The notes: generated by a model from the letters alone, not told the origin. 64,000 nucleotides of DNA from Bacterioplanoides pacificum (GCF_042648445.1 NZ_JBHRYB010000005.1:124001-188000), one strand, 5' to 3'. Shown: positions 44,557 to 54,256, counted from the stretch's first letter. Made by a program: numbers and translations.

Positions 44557-47229
44557 ATGGGTGAGTTAGCCAAAGAAGTACTGCCAATTAACATCGAGGA
44601 CGAGCTGCAACAGTCGTACCTCGATTATGCCATGAGTGTGATTGTCGGCCGGGCGCTGCCGGATGTGCGCGACGGCCTCAAGCCGGTTCACCGCCGGGTG
44701 TTACACGCCATGAATGTACTGGGCAACGACTGGAACAAGCCCTATAAAAAATCCGCCCGTGTGGTGGGTGATGTCATTGGTAAATACCACCCGCATGGTG
44801 ACTCCGCGGTATACGACACCATTGTCCGTATGGCTCAGGATTTCTCCATGCGCTATATGATGGTGGATGGCCAGGGTAACTTTGGTTCGATCGACGGCGA
44901 CTCTGCGGCGGCGATGCGTTACACCGAAGTGCGGATGGCAAAAATCAGCCACAGTATGCTGGGTGATATCGACAAAGAAACCGTCGACTGGGTGCCGAAC
45001 TACGATGGCACGGAACAAATTCCGGAAGTATTACCAACCCGTATCCCGAATCTGCTGGTCAATGGTTCGTCAGGTATTGCTGTGGGTATGGCCACCAATA
45101 TTCCGCCGCACAATATTACTGAGGTGCTGAACGGCACGCTGGCGCTGATCGATAATCCGGATCTGGATGTTGATGGCCTGATGGAATATATCCCGGGTCC
45201 GGATTTCCCGACCGGTGCCTTTATTAACGGTCGTGACGGTATTGTTGATGCCTATCGCACCGGCCGTGGCCGTATTTATATGCGTGCCAAACACCATTTT
45301 GAAGAAAACGAAAAGAACGACAAAGTTTCGATTATTTTCACCGAAATTCCTTACCAGGTGAACAAGGCCCGTCTGATTGAAAAAATCGCCGAGCTGGTGA
45401 AAGACAAAAAAATCGAAGGCATTACCGAACTGCGCGATGAGTCGGATAAAGACGGTATGCGTATTGTGGTTGAGCTGCGTCGTGGTGAAATGCCGGAAGT
45501 GGTGCTCAACAATCTGTTTGCTCAGACTCAGCTGCAAACTGTCTTTGGTATTAACACCGTTGCACTGGTCGATGGTCAGCCGCGTACGCTGAACCTCAAA
45601 GAACTGCTCGATGCGTTTGTTAAACACCGTCGCGAAGTTGTGACCCGCCGTACCATTTACGAATTACGCAAAGCACGTGAGCGTGGTCATATTCTCGAAG
45701 GCCTGGCGCTGGCGCTGGCCAATATCGATCCGGTGATTGAATTAATTAAACGCTCACCGACCGCTGCCGAAGCCAAAGAAGCGTTAATTAATACCGCCTG
45801 GGAACCGGGTGATGTACTGGATATGCTGGAACGTGCCGGTGAAGATGCCTGTCGTCCGGATGATCTGCCGGAGCAGTTCGGTTTCCGCGATGTCCGTTAT
45901 TATTTATCACCGGTTCAGGCTCAGGCGATTCTGGACTTACGCCTGCAGAAGCTGACCGGCCTTGAGCACGAAAAACTGATTGAAGAATATCAGGTCAAAC
46001 TGGCAGAAATTGCTGAGTATCTGGAAATCCTTGGCAGCGCTGATCGTTTGATGCAGGTGATTCGTGAAGAGCTGGAAGCGATTCGTGAAGAATATGGCGA
46101 TGACCGCCGCACCGAAATTATTGCTCAAAAACGCGATCTGACCATGGCCGACCTGATTCCGGAAGAGGATCTGGTGCTGACCTTGTCGCACGGTGGTTAC
46201 GCTAAAACTCAGCCGATGGATGTGTATCAGGCTCAGCGTCGTGGCGGTAAAGGTAAATCGGCGACCTCGGTGAAGGACGAAGATTTTGTCGAACATCTAT
46301 TGGTGGTTAACAGCCACGATACCGTGTTGTGTTTTACCGATGCCGGTAAAGTGTATTGGTTAACCGTTTACGATATTCCACAAGCCGGTCGTAACGCCAA
46401 AGGCCGGCCGATTGTTAATGTGCTCAATCTGTCGGAAGAAGGCGAACGCATCACCGCCATTCTGCGGGTGGATGAGTACAGTGATCAGCAGTTTGTCTTT
46501 ATGGCAACCGCCCAGGGTACGGTGAAGAAGACCACACTGGATCAGTTCTCTCGTCCGCGTTCGACCGGCCTGATTGCCTGTGAACTGGATGAAGGTGACT
46601 GGCTGGTCGGAGTGGCCATTACCGACGGCAGCAAAGATATCTTATTAATTACTGATGCGGGTAAAGCGGTACGCTTCAGTGAAGGTCAAGATGAAGAAGG
46701 CAGGGGTGGTGTTCGGCCGATGGGACGTACCGCCCGTGGTGTACGGGGTATCAAACTGGCTGACGATCAGCGGGTGATTTCACTGATTATTCCGGAGGAA
46801 GGCGGCACCATTCTGACCGCTTCTGAACGTGGTTATGGTAAACGTACCGCAGTGACGGAATTCCCGACCAAAGGGCGTGGTACTCAGGGTGTGATCGCGA
46901 TGGTGACCAGTGAGCGTAACGGTGCGCTGGTCGGCGCGGTGCAGGTATTCGAAAACGACGAAGTGATGCTGGTATCCGATCAGGGCACGCTGGTGCGTAC
47001 CCGGGTTAACGAAGTGTCGCAGCTGGGTCGTAATACCCAGGGTGTGACGCTGATTAAAGTGTCGGAAAAAGAAAAACTGGTGGGTGTTGAGCGTATCTGT
47101 GAAGACGACAGCGAGCTGGAAGACGGCGTGCTGGCGGAAGGCGCTGATGAGACCCCGGCAGCTGAGGTGCCGGCCGCGGATGACGCAACAGCAACCGATA
47201 ATACAGACAGTGATGGTGATGCGGAATAA
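44557..47229 (+). CDS. gyrA: DNA gyrase subunit A
   Basis: Cleaves and rejoins DNA in gyrase-driven negative supercoiling; cytoplasmic A2B2 complex. It has 890 residues from the ATG at 44557 (AAAGGAACAGG upstream); the in-frame extension to 44479 overlaps the promoter. The catalytic Tyr122 lies in AAMRYTEVR. The quinolone-determining region reads HPHGDSAVYDTIVRM with Ser83 and Asp87, the susceptible-type residues. The six-bladed C-terminal domain contains the GyrA-box QRRGGKGKS. An acidic Ala/Asp-rich tail ends the protein. Confidence 0.98.
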   Translation: MGELAKEVLPINIEDELQQSYLDYAMSVIVGRALPDVRDGLKPVHRRVLHAMNVLGNDWNKPYKKSARVVGDVIGKYHPHGDSAVYDTIVRMAQDFSMRYMMVDGQGNFGSIDGDSAAAMRYTEVRMAKISHSMLGDIDKETVDWVPNYDGTEQIPEVLPTRIPNLLVNGSSGIAVGMATNIPPHNITEVLNGTLALIDNPDLDVDGLMEYIPGPDFPTGAFINGRDGIVDAYRTGRGRIYMRAKHHFEENEKNDKVSIIFTEIPYQVNKARLIEKIAELVKDKKIEGITELRDESDKDGMRIVVELRRGEMPEVVLNNLFAQTQLQTVFGINTVALVDGQPRTLNLKELLDAFVKHRREVVTRRTIYELRKARERGHILEGLALALANIDPVIELIKRSPTAAEAKEALINTAWEPGDVLDMLERAGEDACRPDDLPEQFGFRDVRYYLSPVQAQAILDLRLQKLTGLEHEKLIEEYQVKLAEIAEYLEILGSADRLMQVIREELEAIREEYGDDRRTEIIAQKRDLTMADLIPEEDLVLTLSHGGYAKTQPMDVYQAQRRGGKGKSATSVKDEDFVEHLLVVNSHDTVLCFTDAGKVYWLTVYDIPQAGRNAKGRPIVNVLNLSEEGERITAILRVDEYSDQQFVFMATAQGTVKKTTLDQFSRPRSTGLIACELDEGDWLVGVAITDGSKDILLITDAGKAVRFSEGQDEEGRGGVRPMGRTARGVRGIKLADDQRVISLIIPEEGGTILTASERGYGKRTAVTEFPTKGRGTQGVIAMVTSERNGALVGAVQVFENDEVMLVSDQGTLVRTRVNEVSQLGRNTQGVTLIKVSEKEKLVGVERICEDDSELEDGVLAEGADETPAAEVPAADDATATDNTDSDGDAE

Positions 47230-47323
47230 TCACCGCTGACTATTTAAATTGCCTGATTTCTGCAACAACATCCGCGTGGCGGCTGTTGTTGTTTGTCCAG
47301 ATTTTAACGGGAATAGAAACGAA

Positions 47324-48415
47324 ATGACCCGAGCGTTTAATTTTTGTGCCGGTCCGGCGGCACTGCCAACGGCCGTATTAGAACGTGCGCAGCAGGAAAT
47401 GGCAGACTGGCAGGGCAAAGGCCTGTCGATCATGGAAATGAGTCACCGCAGCAAAGAGTTTGTTTCGGTGGCGGAAAAAGCCGAACAGGATCTGCGTGAT
47501 TTGATGCAGATTCCGGATAATTACAAAGTGTTGTTTATGCAGGGCGGGGCCAGCAGCCAGTTTTCGATGATCCCGATGAACCTGCTGCGTGGTAAAGGCA
47601 AGGCCGATTATATCTGTACCGGCCAGTGGTCGAAAAAAGCCATTGCTGAGGCAAAACGTTATTGTGATGTGAATATTGCGGCAACGACCGAAGCGAATAA
47701 CTTTACCTCTGCGCCATCGCAGGACGAGCTGACATTATCTGCCGATGCCGCGTACGTGCATTATTGCCCGAATGAAACCATTGGTGGGGTCAAATTTGAT
47801 TACATCCCGGACACCGGGGATGTGCCACTGGTAGCGGACTATTCTTCGGCCATTCTGTCGGAAGACATTGATGTCTCCCGATTCGGCATGATTTACGCCG
47901 GTGCACAAAAAAATATCGGTCCGGCCGGTTTGTGTGTGGTGATTATTCGCGAGGATTTGTTAGCCGACGCTGACGCTATGCTGGCCGGCACGCCAACCAT
48001 GTTCAGTTATAAAGTTGCGGCTGACAATGGCTCTATGTACAACACGCCACCTACTTATAGCTGGTATCTGTCGGGCCTGGTATTTGAATGGTTAAAACAG
48101 CAGGGTGGTGTTGCGGCGATCGCTGACATCAATCGGCGTAAAGCACAGAAGTTATACGATTTTATTGATGGCAGTGACTTCTACGCCAACCCGGTGGCAA
48201 AACACAATCGCTCGATCATGAATGTGCCTTTTACGCTGAAAGACGCTGCACTGGATAAGACCTTCCTGGCAGAAAGTGAAGCGGCTGGTTTATTGAATCT
48301 GGCTGGCCACCGCAGCGTCGGTGGTATGCGCGCCAGTATTTATAATGCGGTACCGGAAGCGGGTGTGGACGCTCTGATTCAGTTTATGGCTGAGTTTGCA
48401 GCTAAAAGTTCGTAA
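47324..48415 (+). CDS. serC: Phosphoserine aminotransferase
   Basis: PLP enzyme converting 3-phosphohydroxypyruvate to phosphoserine (also used in pyridoxine synthesis). It has 363 residues; the ATG at 47324 gives the conserved N-terminus TRAFNFCAGPAALP. Key blocks are MQGGASSQFSMIPMN, YCPNETIGGV, VADYSSAILSEDID and the PLP Lys in YAGAQKNIGPAG. The C-terminus GHRSVGGMRASIYNAVP is intact. It starts the serC-pheA-hisC-tyrA/aroA-cmk-rpsA series downstream of gyrA. Confidence 0.97.
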   Translation: MTRAFNFCAGPAALPTAVLERAQQEMADWQGKGLSIMEMSHRSKEFVSVAEKAEQDLRDLMQIPDNYKVLFMQGGASSQFSMIPMNLLRGKGKADYICTGQWSKKAIAEAKRYCDVNIAATTEANNFTSAPSQDELTLSADAAYVHYCPNETIGGVKFDYIPDTGDVPLVADYSSAILSEDIDVSRFGMIYAGAQKNIGPAGLCVVIIREDLLADADAMLAGTPTMFSYKVAADNGSMYNTPPTYSWYLSGLVFEWLKQQGGVAAIADINRRKAQKLYDFIDGSDFYANPVAKHNRSIMNVPFTLKDAALDKTFLAESEAAGLLNLAGHRSVGGMRASIYNAVPEAGVDALIQFMAEFAAKSS

Positions 48416-48450
48416 TTAAGTAGTTAAAAAACATCCCATAATGGATGCCT

Positions 48451-48537
48451 GATTGATTTTTCAGCCGCCGCCCCGAAGGCACGTCCATGTGCCTGCCGGG
48501 CTACCGCAACATCCTGTTGCTGCTTTGAAAAACAATC
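48451..48537 (-). repeat. Structured dispersed repeat, copy B (between serC and pheA)
   Basis: Inverted copy of the 42206-42286 element. The internal hairpins are AGGCACGTCCATGTGCCT and GCAACATCCTGTTGC on the plus strand. TTTTTC (48457-48462) and GAAAAA (48527-48532) close the outer stem, extended by GATTG/CAATC. A further outer pair ATAATGGAT (48439-48447) and ATCCATTAT (48540-48548) makes a hairpin of about 110 bp in all. It separates two operon genes and may attenuate or stabilise the transcript. Confidence 0.65.
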
Positions 48538-48574
48538 CGAATCCATTATCTACAGAATTTAAGATGGGTTTGGC

Positions 48575-49672
48575 ATGAGCGAAGCGCAGGAACTTGAGGT
48601 TTTACGTAATAAAATCGACAGCCTGGATAACGAAATCCATAAGCTGATTAATGAACGCGCACGCTGCGCCCAGGAAGTGGCTGAGGTAAAGCAGAAGTAC
48701 GCGGCGCCGGGCGAACATGTGGTGTTTTATCGCCCGGAGCGTGAAGCTCAGGTGTTACGTAAAGTGATGGCGCGTAACGAAGGGCCCTTGGCCGATGAGT
48801 CGATGGCGCGACTGTTCCGCGAAATTATGTCTCAGTGCCTGGCGCTGGAGGAACCACTGAATGTGGCTTATCTGGGGCCAGAGGGGACCTTTACCCAACA
48901 GGCGGCAGTGAAACATTTTGGCCATGCTGTGCAATGTGCTGGTCAGGTGTCGATTGCGGATGTCTTCCGCGAAGTGGAAAGTGGTAACGCCAATTATGGC
49001 GTGGTACCGGTAGAAAACTCCACTGAGGGGGTGGTCACTCATACGCTCGATACGTTTGTGCATTCCAATCTGAATATCTGTGGCGAAGTGGCCTTGCGGA
49101 TTCATCACCATTTACTGGTGCGCCAGGATGCTACGGAAAGCGAAATCCGTCGTATTTACTCCCATGCTCAGTCTTTAGGGCAGTGCCGTTTGTGGCTGGA
49201 TCAGAATTACCCTAATGTTGAACGCATTGCGGTAAGTTCGAATGCTGAAGCGGCGCGCCGTGCGGCGCTGGAAAGTGGTGCCGCGGCGATAGCCTCGGAA
49301 GCCGCCGCAGAGCTGTACGATCTGGTTATGAAAAGTGCCAAAATCGAAGATCGTCCGGATAATACCACTCGCTTTTTAATTATTGGTCCGCAAAAAACCC
49401 TGTCCAGTGGTGATGATAAAACCTCGATTCTGGTATCCAGCCGTAATCAGCCGGGTGCTTTGTACCAGGTGCTGGAGCCATTTCATCAGGCGGGCATCAG
49501 TATGACCCGGATTGAAAGCCGGCCATCAGCTTCTGGCACCTGGAATTACGTATTTTTTATCGATTTCGAAGGGCACGCAGACGATGCGAATATTGCCCCG
49601 GTACTGGATAATTTACGTAAAATTTCTGTCGATTTTAAATGCCTGGGTTCATACCCCAAAGCCGTTCTGTAA
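48575..49672 (+). CDS. pheA: Bifunctional chorismate mutase / prephenate dehydratase
   Basis: Makes phenylpyruvate from chorismate via prephenate in the cytoplasm. It has 365 residues. The AroQ chorismate mutase domain is about 1-90 (LRNKIDSLDNEIHKLINERA, with the catalytic Arg and Lys). The prephenate dehydratase domain (about 95-270) has YLGPEGTFTQQAA, VPVENSTEGVV and the TTRFLIIG motif with the catalytic Thr. The C-terminal ACT domain (about 282-360) contains NQPGALYQVLEPFHQAGISM and ESRPS, which mediate Phe feedback inhibition. Confidence 0.97.
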   Translation: MSEAQELEVLRNKIDSLDNEIHKLINERARCAQEVAEVKQKYAAPGEHVVFYRPEREAQVLRKVMARNEGPLADESMARLFREIMSQCLALEEPLNVAYLGPEGTFTQQAAVKHFGHAVQCAGQVSIADVFREVESGNANYGVVPVENSTEGVVTHTLDTFVHSNLNICGEVALRIHHHLLVRQDATESEIRRIYSHAQSLGQCRLWLDQNYPNVERIAVSSNAEAARRAALESGAAAIASEAAAELYDLVMKSAKIEDRPDNTTRFLIIGPQKTLSSGDDKTSILVSSRNQPGALYQVLEPFHQAGISMTRIESRPSASGTWNYVFFIDFEGHADDANIAPVLDNLRKISVDFKCLGSYPKAVL

Positions 49673-49685
49673 CCCGGATAAAAAC

Positions 49686-49955
49686 GTAGGGTGGGTAAGC
49701 GCAGCGCGACCCACCAGAGAACACCAAACTGTAGGGTGGGTAAGCACAGCGCGACCCACCAGAGAACACCAAACTGTAGGGTGGGTAAGCGCAGCGCGAC
49801 CCACCAGAGAACACCAAGCTGTAGGGTGGGTAAGCGCAGCGCGACCCGCCAGAGAGCACCAAACTGTAGGGTGGGTAAGCGCAGCATGACCCGCCAGAGA
49901 ACACCAAACTGTAGGGTGGGTAAGCGCAGCGCGACCCACCAGAAAACACCATAAA
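49686..49955 (+). repeat. Array of six 45-bp GTAG-headed REP-like tandem units
   Basis: Six consecutive 45-bp units (starts 49686, 49731, 49776, 49821, 49866, 49911) fill the pheA-hisC gap. Each begins GTAGGGTGGGTAAGC, forms a hairpin GGTGGGT...ACCCACC, and carries a 15-bp tail AGAGAACACCAAACT. Units differ by a few substitutions. A 5' GTAG tetranucleotide followed by a hairpin is the hallmark of REP elements moved by RAYT (Y1) transposases. Because 45 is a multiple of 3, an open frame runs through it; that frame is not a gene. Confidence 0.9.
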
Positions 49956-49972
49956 AGGTTGTGGTCAAAATT

Positions 49973-51142
49973 ATGACAACTGATGTAAAAAACGTTGATT
50001 TTAAACAGCTGGCCGTCAGTGGTGTGCAGGGGTTACACCCGTACCAGCCAGGTAAGCCTATCGATGAACTGGCGCGTGAATTAGGTCTTGATGAAAAAGA
50101 CATTGTTAAGCTGGCCAGTAATGAAAACCCGACAGGCCCCAGCGATAAAGCGCTGGCGGCGGTACAGCAACAATTTGCTGAATTAACCCGTTACCCGGAT
50201 GGCGCTGGTTTTGACTTAAAAGCAACCTTGTGTGAAGTGCTGGGTAAAGAAGGCTGCAATATCCGTGCAGAACAAATCACCCTGGGTAATGGTTCATCCG
50301 ATATTCTCGATTTTATCACCCGGGTGTTTGTGAACGACGGCGATAATGTGGTGGTGTCGCAACATGCGTTTTCCATCTATGGTCTGGATGCCAAAATGGC
50401 CGGCGGCGAAGCGCTGGTTGCGCCGGCGAAAGACTTCGGTCATGACCTGGATGCCATGCTGGCATTGATTAATGATAAAACCCGCATAGTGTTTATCACC
50501 AACCCGAATAACCCGACCGGTACCTGGCTGAATAAGCAGGAGTTGCTGAGCTTCCTCGATCAGGTTCCGACTCAGGTGCTGGTGTTATTGGATGAGGCGT
50601 ATTTTGAATACGTTGCTGAGGCAGACTATCCCAACGGTATTGAGCTGGTGAATCAATATCCGAACCTGGTGGTAACCCGGACGTTCTCCAAAGCGTATGG
50701 CCTGGCGTCATTACGTGTTGGTTTTGGTATTTCCAGTCCGGAACTGGCGGATTTATTAAATCGTGTCCGTCCGCCATTTAATGTTAATGCCTTTGCTCTG
50801 GCGGCGGCACAAGCGACCTTGCTGGATAACGACTATCTGGCAAACAGTGTGGCGCTGAATAATGCCGGTATGGCTTACCTGACTGGCGAGTTTACACGCC
50901 TCGGGTTGTCATACATTCCGTCGGTGGGTAATTTTATCAGCGTGAAAATGCCGGCCGGTATTGATGCGCTGGCGGTGAATCGTGGTTTGTTGCAGGCCGG
51001 CGTAATTGTGCGGCCGTTGGCGAATTATGATATGGCCGAATATCTGCGCATCTCGATTGGCTCTGAGAAAGAAAATCAGGTGTTTATCCGCGCACTGGAA
51101 AGCGTATTGGCTGAGCAGACAGCGGCGCAGGTGAACGCTTGA
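49973..51142 (+). CDS. hisC: Histidinol-phosphate aminotransferase
   Basis: PLP enzyme of histidine biosynthesis, often also acting on aromatic amino acids in this gene context (HisC2/HisHb type). It has 389 residues from the ATG at 49973; an alternative GTG at 49961 is too close to AAAAGG to be favoured. The motifs are VKLASNENPTGPS, ITLGNGSSDILD, FITNPNNPTGTW, LLDEAYFEYV and the PLP Lys in RTFSKAYGLASLRVG. The REP array ends about 18 bp upstream, so the gene's leader is built on repeat DNA. Confidence 0.95.
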   Translation: MTTDVKNVDFKQLAVSGVQGLHPYQPGKPIDELARELGLDEKDIVKLASNENPTGPSDKALAAVQQQFAELTRYPDGAGFDLKATLCEVLGKEGCNIRAEQITLGNGSSDILDFITRVFVNDGDNVVVSQHAFSIYGLDAKMAGGEALVAPAKDFGHDLDAMLALINDKTRIVFITNPNNPTGTWLNKQELLSFLDQVPTQVLVLLDEAYFEYVAEADYPNGIELVNQYPNLVVTRTFSKAYGLASLRVGFGISSPELADLLNRVRPPFNVNAFALAAAQATLLDNDYLANSVALNNAGMAYLTGEFTRLGLSYIPSVGNFISVKMPAGIDALAVNRGLLQAGVIVRPLANYDMAEYLRISIGSEKENQVFIRALESVLAEQTAAQVNA

Positions 51143-53367
51143 GTTTTTGCATTAACCGCATCGCCGTTGTTGGCCTGGGACTGATCGGCTGTTCCTGGGT
51201 GAAAGGTTTGCGCCAGCGTGGTTGTGTGAAGCAGATCAGCGGTTATGACCGCAATCTGGATTCGATGCAGCTGGCACAGCAACAGGGCATTATTGATAGC
51301 TACAGCGACGATATTCAGCAGGTGGTGCGTGACGCCGATCTGGTGGTGGTGTCGGTACCGATTCTGGCGGTGGACGAAGTGTTGCGTACCATTGCTCCGG
51401 CGATTGCGGCACATGCGGTATTAACCGATGTTGGTTCGGTGAAAGGGTCGGTAGCGGCTTCAGTGGCCGAAATTTTTGGTGCGGATTTTAATCGTTTTGT
51501 TTTAGGTCATCCGATAGCCGGTTCTGAGCGCAGTGGTGTGACGGCTGCCGATGCCGATTTGTACGTTAATCATAAAGTGATTATTACGCCGCAGCGGCAT
51601 ACCTCGCATCAGGCATTGGCGCTGGTGCGTAACGCCTGGTGTGCGGTGGGGGCCGATGTTGAATATATGGCGGTCGAACATCACGATGAGGTATTGGCGG
51701 CTACCAGTCATCTGCCACATTTATTGGCTTATTCACTGGTCGATACGCTGGCCAATAGCCACGAAAATAAAGAAATTTTTAATTATGCCGCTGGCGGTTT
51801 TCGGGACTTTACCCGTATCGCAGCCAGCAGCCCGGTAATGTGGCGTGATATTTTTTCCGCCAATAAAGATCAGATTTTAAAAACGCTGGATTTATTCCAG
51901 CACGATCTCAAATTTTTGCGCCAGGCTATTGAAGAGGATGACACCACTCAGGTTATGGGCGTGTTAACCCGGGCGAAAGCCGCGCGCGACCACTTCTCTA
52001 AAATACTTGCCCGCAGGGCTTATGTTGAACCTATGAAAGCGACTTCTATTACCTACCGCGCTCAGGCGGGCAAAGCGTTAACCGGCAGTTTCCGTGTGCC
52101 GGGTGATAAATCCATTTCCCATCGCTCTATTATGCTTGGCTCGCTGGCCAATGGCACGACTGAAGTGACTGGTTTCCTGGAAGGGGAAGATGCGCTGGCC
52201 ACGCTGCAGGCCTTCCGCGATATGGGGGTGGTCATCGAAGGGCCGCACCGCGGCCGGGTAACCATTCATGGTGTTGGCTTGCATGGTTTGCAGGCGCCGC
52301 CAAATGCTCTATACGTCGGCAACTCGGGCACCACCATTCGTTTATTGTCGGGCCTGATGGCCGGCCAGGCGTTTGATGTTGAAATGAGCGGTGATGAGTC
52401 ATTGTCTAAGCGCCCGATGGGCCGGGTGGCCGATCCGTTGCGTGCTATGGGTGCCGTGGTGGAAACCGCTGAAAACGGCCGCCCGCCGCTGGTTATTAAG
52501 GGAGGTTCGCCTCTGAAAGGTATTCATTACGACCTGCCAATGGCCAGTGCCCAGGTAAAAAGTTGTGTGCTGCTGGCCGGGTTGTATGCCGACGGCGAAA
52601 CCACAGTTACCGAGCCGGCACCGACCCGCGACCATACCGAACGTATGTTGAAAGGGTTTGGTTATCCGGTGCAGGTGAATGGCGCTACCGTCAGCCTGAA
52701 GTCGGGCGGCGAATTAACCGCGACCAGCATCGACGTACCGGCGGATATTTCTTCGGCGGCTTTCTTTATGGTGGCGGCCAGTATTATGCCGGGTTCCGAT
52801 ATCACGCTGGAGCACGTCGGCATTAACCCAACCCGCATTGGTGTGATTAATATCCTGAAAGCCATGGGTGGTAACCTGGAAGTACTGAATGAGCGCGAAG
52901 TCGGCGGTGAACCGGTGGCGGATATTCGTATTCGCAGTGCGCAATTAAAAGGCATTCATATTCCGGAAGATCAGGTGCCGCTGGCGATTGATGAATTCCC
53001 GGCATTGTTTATTGCCGCCGCCTGTGCCGAAGGGGAAACCATTCTGACCGGTGCAGAAGAATTGCGGGTCAAAGAAAGTGACCGTATTCAGGCAATGGTG
53101 GATGGTCTGGTCACGCTGGGCGTGGATGCCAAGGGTACGGATGATGGTGCGGTCATTCAGGGTTTTGGTTCTGAAGGCAGCTTTGGTGGCGGTGAAATCG
53201 TGACCCATCACGATCACCGTATTGCCATGAGTTTTGCTGTGGCCTCTCTGCGTGGTGGTGATGAGCCTGTCATGATTCTTGATTGTGCCAATGTGGCGAC
53301 CTCATTTCCGAACTTTGTTGAGCTGGCTAATGGTGCTGGTATGAATCTGACGGTGGAAGAAGCGTAA
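51139..53367 (+). CDS. Fused prephenate dehydrogenase / EPSP synthase
   Basis: Bifunctional protein of 742 residues combining TyrA and AroA. The TTG start at 51139 overlaps the hisC stop (TTGA); the next Met (residue 42) would destroy the Rossmann fold. TyrA (1-290) has VVGLGLIGCSW, VLTDVGSVKG, LGHPIAGSERSGV and HDEVLAATSHLPH. After a linker, AroA starts near residue 300 with SFRVPGDKSISHRSIMLGSL, and includes YVGNSGTTIRLLSG, ASAQVKSCVLLAGLYADG, and HHDHRIAMSFAV. The same fusion is known in Pseudomonas and relatives. Gly96-type residues (NSGTT context) appear wild type. Confidence 0.95.
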   Translation: MSFCINRIAVVGLGLIGCSWVKGLRQRGCVKQISGYDRNLDSMQLAQQQGIIDSYSDDIQQVVRDADLVVVSVPILAVDEVLRTIAPAIAAHAVLTDVGSVKGSVAASVAEIFGADFNRFVLGHPIAGSERSGVTAADADLYVNHKVIITPQRHTSHQALALVRNAWCAVGADVEYMAVEHHDEVLAATSHLPHLLAYSLVDTLANSHENKEIFNYAAGGFRDFTRIAASSPVMWRDIFSANKDQILKTLDLFQHDLKFLRQAIEEDDTTQVMGVLTRAKAARDHFSKILARRAYVEPMKATSITYRAQAGKALTGSFRVPGDKSISHRSIMLGSLANGTTEVTGFLEGEDALATLQAFRDMGVVIEGPHRGRVTIHGVGLHGLQAPPNALYVGNSGTTIRLLSGLMAGQAFDVEMSGDESLSKRPMGRVADPLRAMGAVVETAENGRPPLVIKGGSPLKGIHYDLPMASAQVKSCVLLAGLYADGETTVTEPAPTRDHTERMLKGFGYPVQVNGATVSLKSGGELTATSIDVPADISSAAFFMVAASIMPGSDITLEHVGINPTRIGVINILKAMGGNLEVLNEREVGGEPVADIRIRSAQLKGIHIPEDQVPLAIDEFPALFIAAACAEGETILTGAEELRVKESDRIQAMVDGLVTLGVDAKGTDDGAVIQGFGSEGSFGGGEIVTHHDHRIAMSFAVASLRGGDEPVMILDCANVATSFPNFVELANGAGMNLTVEEA

Positions 53368-54071
53368 TGGCAATACAACAATCCGCTCCGGTTATTACCG
53401 TTGATGGCCCTTCCGGTGCCGGTAAAGGCACTGTATGTGCCCGCCTGGCTCAGGAATTAAACTGGCAGTTGCTCGATAGCGGCGCTTTGTATCGCATCAC
53501 GGGCCTCGCTTCTGAGCGTAAAGGGCTGGCCCTCGGCGATAGCATGAATGAGCAGGATGAAGCCGCTGTTGCTGACGTGGCCGCCAATCTGGATGTGCGC
53601 TTTGAACCCACGCCGCTGGGGGTGAAAGTCATTCTCGAGGGTGATGATGTAACGGACCAGATTCGTACCGAAGAGGTGGGCAGCCTGGCATCTCAGGTGG
53701 CGGCGTTGCCCGCCGTGCGTGAGGCCTTGCTGCAACGTCAGCGTGACTTTCAGACCCTGCCCGGTGTGATTGCCGATGGCCGGGATATGGGAACGGTGGT
53801 GTTTCCGCAGGCCCAGGTGAAGGTGTTCCTTACCGCCAGCGCCGAAGAGCGTGGCCAGCGGCGCTACAAACAGTTGACTGAAAAGGGCTTTAATGCTAGT
53901 TTGCCCGCCCTTATCGAAGACATCCGTGCCCGGGATGAGCGAGACAGCAATCGCGCTGTGGCTCCCCTGAAGCCAGCCGACGATGCCACTATGATTGACA
54001 GCACCTCAATGACCATTGAGGAAGTTTGCCAACAGGTAATGCAGCTGGTGAAAAACGCCCAACTGATCTGA
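53367..54071 (+). CDS. cmk: Cytidylate kinase
   Basis: Phosphorylates CMP and dCMP. It has 234 residues; the ATG overlaps the aroA stop (TAATG). The P-loop is VDGPSGAGKGTVCARLA. The NMP-binding block LLDSGALYRITGL and GRDMGTVVFPQAQVKVFLTASAEERGQRR follow, then the Arg-rich lid RDERDSNRAVAPLKPADDA. It is in its standard position upstream of rpsA. Confidence 0.97.
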   Translation: MAIQQSAPVITVDGPSGAGKGTVCARLAQELNWQLLDSGALYRITGLASERKGLALGDSMNEQDEAAVADVAANLDVRFEPTPLGVKVILEGDDVTDQIRTEEVGSLASQVAALPAVREALLQRQRDFQTLPGVIADGRDMGTVVFPQAQVKVFLTASAEERGQRRYKQLTEKGFNASLPALIEDIRARDERDSNRAVAPLKPADDATMIDSTSMTIEEVCQQVMQLVKNAQLI

Positions 54072-54158
54072 GATTGAAACACATTGCTGGCCAGTGGTTA
54101 CCCAAAGCGTTCATTTGCGCTTCAACCAACAGCCTTGTGTTTTGAAACTAAACTAACC

Positions 54159-54178
54159 CCGGACAACTGGCTGTCCGG
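54159..54178 (+). promoter_or_regulatory. Hairpin in the rpsA leader
   Basis: Perfect 7-bp stem CCGGACA/TGTCCGG with a 6-nt loop, 79 bp before the rpsA ATG. S1 represses its own mRNA through leader structure in E. coli; whether this hairpin takes part is inference. Confidence 0.4.
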
Positions 54179-54256
54179 CCAGCGTTCGTTGCGGTTTCCT
54201 GGTGGCTGATCTGCCAACCTGAGCCCAGCACGCAAATACGAGATAGGTATTTATAC

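Noticed and set aside
44800..44820. Quinolone-resistance mutation in gyrA
   Set aside because: Ser83 and Asp87 are the susceptible-type residues.
49512..49952. Repetitive protein genes (VGWVSAARPTREHQ-type, both strands)
   Set aside because: Open only because the 45-bp repeat is a multiple of three; frames on both strands and in several phases are equally open, without ribosome-binding sites.
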